5,549 bases of DNA from DATBFX01 sp036558305 (GCA_036558305.1 DATBFX010000398.1:1-5549); one strand, 5' to 3'. Positions 1 through 4,312 are shown, counted from the stretch's first letter. Made by a program: numbers and translations. The notes: generated from the letters alone by a model not told the origin.

Positions 1-70
1 GGTCCGTCCTCGCACAGACCGCCAGCGCCTGCTCGTCCTCGTCCGACCACGGATCGACCGACTCCCGCAC
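1..70 (-). CDS. Partial CDS, N-terminal 23 residues of an unidentified protein
   Basis: A reading frame on the minus strand starts at GTG (70-68) and runs off the left edge. Seen: a strong Shine-Dalgarno GGGGGAG (84-78) sits 7 nt before the GTG, and an in-frame TGA lies a short way upstream, so the start is well defined. The visible peptide begins MRESVDPWSDEDEQALAVCA and is acidic after residue 6. An acidic start followed by an Ala/Leu helix is seen in some sigma factors and other regulators, but 23 residues cannot identify a family. The frame has the G-ending codon style of the other minus-strand genes. It could be a chance frame; the ribosome site is the main argument for it. Confidence 0.45.
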   Translation of the reverse strand, partial: MRESVDPWSDEDEQALAVCARTD

Positions 71-133
71 GCCCCGTCTCCCCCGTGGCAACCTCGTCTC
101 ACTCCCGCGTCACCCGAACGACGCGACCGCCGG

Positions 134-162
134 TAAATACGGAGTTCGCGGCGATCTGTTAC
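134..162 (-). promoter_or_regulatory. Possible promoter for the left-edge gene
   Basis: On the minus strand GTAACA (162-157) and TATTTA (139-134) are separated by 17 nt, a weak sigma-70-like pair (4/6 and 3/6 to consensus). It would start transcription near 127, giving a leader of roughly 57 nt before the GTG at 70. The AT-rich patch stands out in GC-rich surroundings. This is a prediction by eye only. Confidence 0.22.
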
Positions 163-184
163 AGACCGAGTCTGGTGTCAGATC
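153..184. repeat. Imperfect inverted repeat upstream of the left-edge gene
   Basis: Outer arms GATCTG (153-158) and CAGATC (179-184) are exact reverse complements. They enclose inner arms CAGAC (162-166) and GTCTG (170-174), also exact, around a 3-nt loop. The two palindromes are half a base off centre, so a folded form needs a small internal loop. It overlaps the candidate -35 of the left-edge gene and lies downstream of the Uma2 gene. It could be an operator or a read-through hairpin. Confidence 0.35.
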
Positions 185-202
185 CCAGAGTAATGGGGAA
201 GG

Positions 203-225
203 GGCGAATCGGCGACGCATTCGCC
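203..225 (-). terminator. Hairpin just downstream of the Uma2 gene, possible terminator
   Basis: GGCGAAT (203-209) and ATTCGCC (219-225) are exact reverse complements around a 9-nt loop. The hairpin starts 14 nt after the Uma2 stop codon, a position typical of a terminator or a 3'-end-protecting stem. No U-tract follows on the minus strand, so intrinsic termination is doubtful. The GGGGCG edge resembles the palindrome at 5503-5524. Confidence 0.4.
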
Positions 226-239
226 ACCGACAGGGTCAG

Positions 240-830
240 TCAAACAGCGAAGACGTCTGCTACTGCCAGCCGAAACCCCGGCAAGACGCCCTCGCCGTCG
301 AGCACATCGCCTTCGCGCAAGACTTCTTCCGGCCTACCCGGCTGGTACACACGCACGACCCGCCTCTGAAGATCCACCCACCAGACGAGCGGTACGCCGG
401 CATCCGTGTACGACCGATATTTCTCAGAAATCCTACCGAGTTGATCAAAGGCCGTCGTCACCTCGATCGCCAGATCCGGCGGGACGGGACAATAGGTCTT
501 CGCAAGCGTACGTCCACCCAGATTCAGCCACCGAACGAAGCCGACATCCGGCGCCACAACCGTATGCTCACCCGCTCGCGAGCAAAGGATAAACCCACCG
601 TCGGCTCCGGTGACCACGCCAAGGTCATGTCGCTCGACGTGAATTCCCACCCTGCAACCAATCCAGACCGCAATCGCACTCGATTCCATTCCAGAGAGTG
701 GTACTTGGACCAACTCCCCTCGCCAAAGCTCGTACGGCGCATCCGCCGGCATCCGCCACAGATCATCGATCGTGTACATCCTTGCCGCCTTGCCGCCTCG
801 CCGCCTTGCCGCCTCACCCTTCGTACTCAT
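240..830 (-). CDS. Uma2 family (DUF820) putative PD-(D/E)XK nuclease
   Basis: This 196-residue protein has the Uma2 family layout. Seen: YTIDDLWRMPADAPYELWRGELV (shortened here to its landmarks Y19, P28, E34, G38-E39), APDVGFV with D95, PPDLAIEV with D119 and E123, then EKYRSYTDAGVPLVWWVD with K137 and a V-VY-PG strand. The family keeps an Asp, an Asp/Glu pair and a Lys in a restriction-endonuclease-like fold. Nuclease activity of most members is unproven, and they often occur in many copies in Chloroflexota, Cyanobacteria and Deinococci. The ATG at 830 has GGAGG 7 nt upstream but overlaps the dehydrogenase gene by 17 nt. The alternative ATG at 779 (MYTIDDLW) would drop 17 residues encoded mostly by an 8-bp tandem repeat, leaving 179. 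Third-position codon use is more mixed than in the dehydrogenase gene next to it, consistent with a mobile accessory gene. Confidence 0.87.
   Translation of the reverse strand: MSTKGEAARRRGGKAARMYTIDDLWRMPADAPYELWRGELVQVPLSGMESSAIAVWIGCRVGIHVERHDLGVVTGADGGFILCSRAGEHTVVAPDVGFVRWLNLGGRTLAKTYCPVPPDLAIEVTTAFDQLGRISEKYRSYTDAGVPLVWWVDLQRRVVRVYQPGRPEEVLREGDVLDGEGVLPGFRLAVADVFAV
780..819. repeat. 8-bp tandem repeat at the dehydrogenase/Uma2 junction
   Basis: On the + strand four units of CCTYGCCG run from 780 to 811 (CCTTGCCG, CCTTGCCG, CCTCGCCG, CCTTGCCG), with a degenerate fifth (CCTCACCC, 812-819). It covers the dehydrogenase stop codon (816-814) and the stretch between the two candidate Uma2 starts (830 and 779). 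If translated it gives an Arg/Ala/Gly-rich run at residues 5-17 of the longer Uma2 form. On the minus strand each unit contains AAGG or GAGG, so it may also offer ribosome-binding sites. Confidence 0.8.
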
Positions 831-1632
831 AAAACCCCCTCCCGCTCTTCACCCCCAACATCCCCCGCTCCACCATCTCCACCAACAACCCCGGCGGCTC
901 GTCCGCCGGATCGCCGCTCTCCGCCGCGTACCGCCGCTCGATGTCGAGCACCACGTCGAGCCCCACCCGATCCATCCGCGCAAACGGCCCCAACTCGCTC
1001 TCCATGACGATGCACCACAACCGGTCCACCGCTTCCGGTGTCGCGTGCCCCTCCGCCACCACCCGCAAACTCTCCCGCTTGATTGCCCGCCAGATCCGGT
1101 TGAAGATGAACCCCGTGCTCTCCCCTCGCGCCACGAACGGCGCCAATCCGCACGCCGCCATGAATCTCTCCACCCGCGCCAACACCGCCGGATCGGTCTC
1201 GCCGCACGTCATCAACTCCACCGCGCCTCGCCGCCACGGCTCGTTGTAGAAGTGCGTGTTCAACAACCGCTCCGGAAACCGCGACGCCTCCGCCAGCAAC
1301 CGGCTCCGCATCGACGAGCTGTTCGTCGCCAGCACCACCTCCGGCCCCGTCATCGCCGACAATTCCGTAAACAGAGCTCGTTTCGCCTCCAACCGCTCCG
1401 GAATCGCCTCGATCACCAACCACACCCCGTCCACCGCCTCCGCCGGCGACCCAACCCCGACCAACCGCTCGCTCGCCTCCGGTGCCTCCCGCCCGATCCG
1501 CGCCATCGCCGCCTCCACCACCCCATCCTTCGCATCGAACAACCGCACCGCCACCCCACGCGCCGCAAACGTCCGCGCGATCTGCCACCCCAACGTCCCC
1601 GCCCCGATCACCGCGATCGCTCCACCTTCCAT
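814..1632 (-). CDS. 3-hydroxyacyl-CoA dehydrogenase family protein (NAD-dependent)
   Basis: Predicted to oxidise an L-3-hydroxyacyl-CoA (or a related 3-hydroxy acid) with NAD+, as in beta-oxidation or butyryl-CoA metabolism, in the cytosol. The 272 residues match the usual 280-residue one-subunit form. N-terminal Rossmann domain: VIGAGTLG (residues 8-15) and D33 at the end of strand 2, the NAD-selecting acid; also VIEAIPE (73-79) and ATNSSS (102-107). H127 and E139 fit the family's catalytic His-Glu pair, and N178 in GFIFNR fits the conserved Asn. The C-terminal helical domain has DRVGLDVVLDI (221-231) and LGVKSGRGFYEYE near the end. The motif usually reading HFFNP is HFYNEP here, and the following loop has Trp-Arg-Arg, so the substrate may be atypical. 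The ATG at 1632 is chosen because GGAGG lies 7 nt before it and the Rossmann fold begins at once; a frame extension to 1701 is intergenic repeat. It probably shares a transcript with Uma2. Confidence 0.92.
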   Translation of the reverse strand: MEGGAIAVIGAGTLGWQIARTFAARGVAVRLFDAKDGVVEAAMARIGREAPEASERLVGVGSPAEAVDGVWLVIEAIPERLEAKRALFTELSAMTGPEVVLATNSSSMRSRLLAEASRFPERLLNTHFYNEPWRRGAVELMTCGETDPAVLARVERFMAACGLAPFVARGESTGFIFNRIWRAIKRESLRVVAEGHATPEAVDRLWCIVMESELGPFARMDRVGLDVVLDIERRYAAESGDPADEPPGLLVEMVERGMLGVKSGRGFYEYEG

Positions 1633-1672
1633 CTCACCCCTCCCCCGAAAGTCACCATCCCACATTTTCGAC

Positions 1673-1693
1673 GCCCGAAGCCCGAAGCCCGAA
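1673..1693. repeat. Heptamer tandem repeat GCCCGAA x3
   Basis: Three perfect copies of GCCCGAA lie at 1673-1679, 1680-1686 and 1687-1693, followed by GC. They sit in the divergent gap, in what would be the 5' leader of the dehydrogenase transcript, directly beside the 19-bp palindrome. The period of seven is the same as in the arms of the two larger repeat elements, though the sequence differs. No inverted partner was found in the window. Confidence 0.85.
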
Positions 1694-1694
1694 G

Positions 1695-1723
1695 CTCGCA
1701 TTAGCCTAATGCGACGCTACAAT
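1695..1723 (+). promoter_or_regulatory. Possible promoter for the 1768 gene
   Basis: TACAAT (1718-1723) is a good -10 match (5/6). The hexamer 17 nt upstream, CTCGCA (1695-1700), is a poor -35 (3/6). Transcription would start near 1730, leaving a leader of about 38 nt before ATG 1768. The palindrome 1696-1714 covers the -35 and most of the spacer. Confidence 0.35.
1696..1714. promoter_or_regulatory. Perfect 19-bp palindrome, candidate operator
   Basis: TCGCATTAGCCTAATGCGA has two exact 9-bp arms around one central base. It lies in the divergent gap between the dehydrogenase (start 1632) and the unknown gene (start 1768), and overlaps candidate promoters on both strands. The central TTAG-S-CTAA equals the core of the DtxR/IdeR iron box, but the outer flanks do not match that box, so the regulator is unassigned. 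No regulator gene adjoins it. Confidence 0.55.
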
Positions 1724-1728
1724 CCCAA
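1700..1728 (-). promoter_or_regulatory. Possible promoter for the dehydrogenase-Uma2 pair
   Basis: On the minus strand TTGGGA (1728-1723) and GCTAAT (1705-1700) are spaced by 17 nt, each matching 4 of 6 consensus bases. Transcription would start near 1693 and the leader (about 60 nt) would include the GCCCGAA repeat. The -10 lies inside the 19-bp palindrome, so a protein bound there would block it. Confidence 0.38.
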
Positions 1729-1767
1729 CGAGTGATCACTTCGCACGGCAGACCGAGGCAGGCAGCC

Positions 1768-2523
1768 ATGGACTTCATCAAGATCAACGGCACCGCGGTG
1801 CGTCTGACCAGCATCCACCAGCGCACCATTCCCCGGGACGACGGCCCGCCCCTCGACGAAGCCGAGATCGTCGTCATCCTCCGCAGCACGATGGCGCACC
1901 GTTCCTTCCTCGCCCTGCTCGCCTCATCCCAACTCCGGCTCGACATCCCCGAACCCAACGGCGACGGTTGGGTCACCTACGACGCCGACGTCCTCTCCGC
2001 CTACAGCACCTCCAGCGGCTCCGGCGAAGCCGCTGCCCACCGCCACGACGTCGTCCTCCGCGAAACCCCCGACTCCGCCGCCCGCCGCGCCGCCGAGCAA
2101 ACCGCCCACCAACCCGAACCCTCGCCCGAACCAGAACCCGACACCCCACCGTCTCCGCCGGCACCCGAGGGAGACGAAGACCCCGACGCCCCGCTCGACC
2201 TCTCCGGCGTCGAAGTCGCCGCCGGCAACGCCACCGTCTGGGCAACCGCCCTTCGCCAGATGACCTCGCCCCAAACTTCCAAACCCGGCGTCCCGCCCGA
2301 ACCGCCCCTGGAAACCCCCGAACTCGCCGGCGCCGAAGCCATCCTCGTCGGTCTCCGCCTCGAAGCCCTGATCGAACAACTCACCGCCGCCGGCATCGTC
2401 CGCCGCTCCTCCGTCGACGCCTCCTTCCAACGCCTCGTCCAACAACGCTTCGTCGCCGAAGCCACCCCCGTCATCGGCCCCAAAGCCGCCAAACGCGCCG
2501 CCGACGGAGCCGGGAGCCGGTAG
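1768..2523 (+). CDS. Hypothetical protein with central Pro/Glu-rich linker
   Basis: No family was recognised for this 251-residue protein. Three parts can be seen. Residues 1-80 look like a small globular domain (MDFIKINGTAVRLTSI start, hydrophobic EIVVIL at 33-38, FLALLASSQLRL at 47-58). Residues 115-144 are almost wholly Pro, Glu, Asp and Ser, with a second Pro-rich stretch at 173-184, so they are probably disordered. Residues 186-232 form a likely helical C-terminal segment with Leu/Ala/Ile spacing. There is no signal peptide or membrane segment, so it is probably cytosolic. ATG 1768 is preferred over GTG 1732 because the GTG form adds 12 residues of non-conserved look; the ribosome site (GAGGCAGG) is weak either way. 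The last residues, Ala-Gly-Ser-Arg, and the TAG stop are encoded by the heptamer repeat that begins at 2508. C-ending codons match the other + genes. The coding call is firm; the function is unknown. Confidence 0.72.
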   Translation: MDFIKINGTAVRLTSIHQRTIPRDDGPPLDEAEIVVILRSTMAHRSFLALLASSQLRLDIPEPNGDGWVTYDADVLSAYSTSSGSGEAAAHRHDVVLRETPDSAARRAAEQTAHQPEPSPEPEPDTPPSPPAPEGDEDPDAPLDLSGVEVAAGNATVWATALRQMTSPQTSKPGVPPEPPLETPELAGAEAILVGLRLEALIEQLTAAGIVRRSSVDASFQRLVQQRFVAEATPVIGPKAAKRAADGAGSR

Positions 2524-2653
2524 CCGGGAGCCGGGAGCCGGTAGGAGAGACGGACAGACGGACAGACGGACAGACGGACAGACGGACAGAAGCGTACTCG
2601 GTCCTCGGCACCCTCTGGGTCGTCAGCACTCACTACCGGCTACCGGCTACCGG
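2508..2653. repeat. Composite repeat element 1: heptamer arms flanking octamer core
   Basis: Left arm: five heptamers AGCCGGG/AGCCGGT (2508-2542). Core: AGAGACGG (2546-2553), four ACAGACGG (2554-2585) and a broken copy ACAGAAGC. Spacer: about 40 nt, holding the degenerate heptamer pair GTACTCG-GTCCTCG (2594-2607) and one GTCGTCAG (2619-2626). Right arm: three CTACCGG (2633-2653), the reverse complement of CCGGTAG as found in the left arm. The arms can pair over about 22 bp with two mismatches. It fills the whole gap between two converging genes and enters the 3' end of both, so it could act as a two-way terminator or mRNA end stem, but there is no U-tract. Confidence 0.85.
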
Positions 2654-3319
2654 CTTCACCTCATACGCGCACACGTGCGCCCCGCCCAACCGGTGCGCCA
2701 CCCGCGTCACCGCCGCCTCCGGCAACAACGCCTGCAAAAACCCGAGTTCCGTCGAGCAGGCGTGTCGGTATCGCTGCGCCACCGCCAGCACCGCGCAGTT
2801 GTGCTCCGTGATCAAGAACGTCCCGTCCGGCCGTTCCGCGAAGTCGGCCAGGTAGCCATCCTCGTCCAGGATCTGCGCGACCAGTTTCACCTTCTCGGGA
2901 AACGACAACCCGACCGCCCGCGCCCGCGCCCGCTCCAGCCGGCGTTGCGCGCGGCGGTCGAAAATGCGCTGGAGCAGCGCCGGGTCCTCGTCCTCCACGT
3001 ACTCCAGGAGCTCGTTTGCGAGATCGACGTAGTTGCGCGGGAACAACGCATCCCCGGCCGCGGTCAGCGCGTGGAGATGGCGCGGTCGCCCCGGCCCCGT
3101 CCGGTCCGCCCGGTGCGTCACCAACCCGTCGTGCGCCAGCGCCGTCAGGTGCTGCCGCGCCCCGCTCGGCGTAATCTGCAAGGCGGCGGCGATCGCCTCG
3201 GTGTCCGCCTCACCGCGCCGCTTGATCACCTCCAGGATCTGCCGCCGCGTCTCCGGCAGACTGGCGAGCGCCGCCGTCAACGCCGTTGTCGTGGCCGCAG
3301 CTGCGACGGTAGACGACAT
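2633..3319 (-). CDS. SufR-like (COG2345) winged-helix regulator with putative Fe-S cysteines
   Basis: A 228-residue DNA-binding regulator. Residues about 20-90 form a winged helix: LPETRRQILEVIKRRG, then EAIAAALQITPSGARQHLTAL as helix-turn-helix (41-61), then GLV-HRADRTGPGRPRHLHALT as wing (65-86). The middle (95-150) is helical and charged. The C-terminal domain has EHNC with C175, then C188 and C217 (CX12CX28C). Cyanobacterial SufR, a repressor of suf Fe-S assembly genes, binds a 4Fe-4S cluster with similarly spaced cysteines, so cluster sensing is likely here. No suf genes adjoin, so this is not called SufR itself. The ATG at 3319 is chosen since the long frame upstream of it crosses the promoter region; GGGAG lies about 10 nt before it. 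It diverges from the 3491 gene row and probably controls it. The last residues (VAGSR) and stop come from repeat element 1. Confidence 0.88.
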   Translation of the reverse strand: MSSTVAAAATTTALTAALASLPETRRQILEVIKRRGEADTEAIAAALQITPSGARQHLTALAHDGLVTHRADRTGPGRPRHLHALTAAGDALFPRNYVDLANELLEYVEDEDPALLQRIFDRRAQRRLERARARAVGLSFPEKVKLVAQILDEDGYLADFAERPDGTFLITEHNCAVLAVAQRYRHACSTELGFLQALLPEAAVTRVAHRLGGAHVCAYEVKPVAGSR

Positions 3320-3370
3320 CTGGTCCGAACTCCCGCATGACTCGGGACCGCGCGACCGGCCCCCTCGTCC

Positions 3371-3399
3371 AGTATAGGGGATCGAGATGTCCAAATAAA
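3371..3399 (-). promoter_or_regulatory. Promoter of the SufR-like regulator gene
   Basis: On the minus strand TATACT (3376-3371) is a strong -10 (5/6), with TTTATT (3399-3394) 17 nt upstream as a weak -35. Transcription would start near 3364, about 45 nt before ATG 3319. The -35 overlaps the left arm of the AT-rich inverted repeat, which suits autoregulation. Confidence 0.5.
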
Positions 3400-3421
3400 G
3401 AAAGCAGATACTTGCTTTATT
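3394..3421. promoter_or_regulatory. AT-rich inverted repeats, candidate operator of the divergent region
   Basis: Two overlapping palindromes are visible. AATAAAG (3394-3400) pairs with CTTTATT (3415-3421), and AAAGCA (3401-3406) pairs with TGCTTT (3413-3418) with a 6-nt gap. Their centres differ by 2 nt, so they are alternatives or two half-site pairs. The site lies between diverging genes and covers the -35 box of each candidate promoter. The gapped six-base form resembles the CAAC-N6-GTTG layout of cyanobacterial SufR sites in spacing only. It is probably the binding site of the adjacent regulator, by position. Confidence 0.55.
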
Positions 3422-3440
3422 CGGCGGCCGGGTGTATCGT
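3412..3440 (+). promoter_or_regulatory. Promoter of the 3491 gene row
   Basis: TTGCTT (3412-3417) and TATCGT (3435-3440) are separated by 17 nt and match 3 and 4 consensus bases. Transcription would start near 3447, giving a leader of about 44 nt. The -35 lies within the right arm of the AT-rich inverted repeat, so a bound repressor would exclude RNA polymerase. Confidence 0.42.
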
Positions 3441-3490
3441 GTCGCCCACGAACCGGACGCGCCCGGCGCCACGACCGAAGGAGGACCCGC

Positions 3491-3733
3491 GTGCTCACCA
3501 TGCAACACGAACTCGTCGCCCCCCTCCTGCTGCAAGACCGCTTCGATCGGGCCGAAGTCCGCCTCCTTTATCAGGTCGTTCCCCACGCACCCGGTCCTCT
3601 CACCCACTTCCTGGCGGCAACCGGCCATCTCCTGGTCGCCGCCGGCGCCCGCCTCGAAGCGCTCGCCCGCCGCTCCCGCACCGGCCGCACCTGGATGCTG
3701 ACCGCCGACCTTTGCCCCGACTGCGGAGCCTGA
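3491..3733 (+). CDS. Small hypothetical protein with C-terminal CxxC
   Basis: An 80-residue protein of unrecognised family. GTG 3491 is chosen because AAGGAGG (3478-3484) lies 6 nt upstream, an excellent ribosome site; the ATG at 3500 would be too far from it. Residues 7-30 are mixed charged/hydrophobic. Residues 37-61 form a likely amphipathic helix (HFLAATGHLLVAAGARLEAL at its core) like those seen in many short uncharacterised proteins of high-GC bacteria. The tail LCPDCGA carries C75 and C78, a possible metal or redox pair. It is the first gene after the divergent promoter and ends 4 nt before the FMN-binding protein gene, so the two are probably translated together. It might be a partner of that protein or a metal-binding accessory factor; that is a guess. 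Confidence 0.7.
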   Translation: MLTMQHELVAPLLLQDRFDRAEVRLLYQVVPHAPGPLTHFLAATGHLLVAAGARLEALARRSRTGRTWMLTADLCPDCGA

Positions 3734-3737
3734 CGCC

Positions 3738-4181
3738 ATGACCGCCCGCACCACCGCCCAACGCAAGACCGACCTCCTCGCCCTCCTTGCCCGCGAAGAA
3801 GACGCCTGGGTCGCCTCCGCCTCTGCTACCGGCGTGGCCTACCTCATCCCGCTGTCCTACCATTGGAATGGGCGCCAACTCGTCTTCGCCACCCTCGAAC
3901 GCAGCAAAACGACCCGCAATCTCCGCCGCGCCGGCCGTGCCCGCATTTCGCTCCCCTCAACCCGCGACGTCGTCATCGTCGCCGGCCCTGTCGCCTTCAT
4001 CCCGACCGACGCCGATTCCGCCCTCGCCGACGCCTTCGCCGCCCGGCTCAACTGGGATCCCCGCAACGAACCCGAGTCCTACACCTTTTTCGCCCTGACC
4101 CCGGATTTCATCCAATCCTGGCGCGACGTCGAGGAACTCAACGGCCGTACCATCATGCGCGACGGCATCTGGCAAGACTGA
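3738..4181 (+). CDS. PPOX-class FMN-binding split-barrel protein
   Basis: The 147 residues match the small pyridoxamine 5'-phosphate oxidase-like family (Putative_PNPOx). Seen: a first strand AWVASAS (23-29), YLIPLSYHW (35-43), then LVFATLERSKTTRNLRRAGR (48-67), where S56, K57, R60 and N61 fit the region that binds the flavin phosphate, then the strand VVIVAGPVAFI (78-88). The tail SWRDVEELNGRTIMRDGIW is typical of the subgroup. Such proteins are soluble dimers binding FMN, F420 or heme; the subgroup's substrate is usually unknown. The usual acidic helix between strands is present (residues 90-100). The start follows the 80-aa gene by 4 nt, with GGAG about 11 nt upstream. Its TGA stop shares its last base with repeat element 2. 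Pyridoxine synthesis itself is unlikely, as the true PNPOx C-terminal motif is not seen. Confidence 0.88.
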   Translation: MTARTTAQRKTDLLALLAREEDAWVASASATGVAYLIPLSYHWNGRQLVFATLERSKTTRNLRRAGRARISLPSTRDVVIVAGPVAFIPTDADSALADAFAARLNWDPRNEPESYTFFALTPDFIQSWRDVEELNGRTIMRDGIWQD

Positions 4182-4294
4182 GTCGTCAGTCGTCAGTCGT
4201 CAGTCGTTAGAGAGACGGGCAGACGGACAGACGGACAGACGGACAGCACGAGGACTGCAAACGCCGTTCTGACGACTGACGACTGACGACTGAC
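4181..4294. repeat. Composite repeat element 2: perfect 23-bp inverted heptamer arms with octamer core
   Basis: Left arm: AGTCGTC x3 (4181-4201) and AGTCGTT (4202-4208). Core: AGAGACGG (4211-4218), GCAGACGG, two ACAGACGG (to 4242) and ACAGCACG. Spacer: about 20 nt. Right arm: GACGACT x3 (4271-4291) plus GAC. The segments 4181-4203 and 4269-4291 are exact reverse complements, giving a 23-bp stem with a 65-nt loop. It separates the FMN-protein stop from the VOC start and would be transcribed within the gene row. It has the same plan as the element at 2508-2653 but a different heptamer. Possible roles are attenuation, RNase processing or mRNA stabilisation. Confidence 0.9.
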
Positions 4295-4312
4295 CAAGTG
4301 GAGGGCACCCGC

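Noticed and set aside
1633..1701. Extending the dehydrogenase to ATG 1701
   Set aside because: The added residues are translated heptamer repeat, and GGAGG is placed correctly for ATG 1632.
772..1704. Long + strand open frame opposite the dehydrogenase
   Set aside because: Its product is Arg/Pro/His-rich with no domain; it mirrors a clearly conserved minus-strand enzyme in GC-rich DNA where stops are rare.
1696..1714. True DtxR/IdeR iron box
   Set aside because: Only the 9-base core fits; the eight flanking positions that define the 19-bp box mostly do not.
2546..2590. CRISPR array
   Set aside because: Units are 7-8 bp with no spacers between them and no cas genes are present.
1968..2855. 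Long + strand frame overlapping the unknown gene and the regulator
   Set aside because: Very Arg/Pro-rich product crossing the tandem repeats and two better supported genes.
3320..3766. Extending the regulator upstream by 149 residues
   Set aside because: The extension crosses the AT-rich divergent promoter region and the 80-aa gene; family members begin near the helix-turn-helix domain.
4181..4294. Classic insertion sequence or MITE
   Set aside because: No transposase and no adjacent target-site duplication were seen; the arms are tandem heptamers, not a unique terminal inverted repeat.
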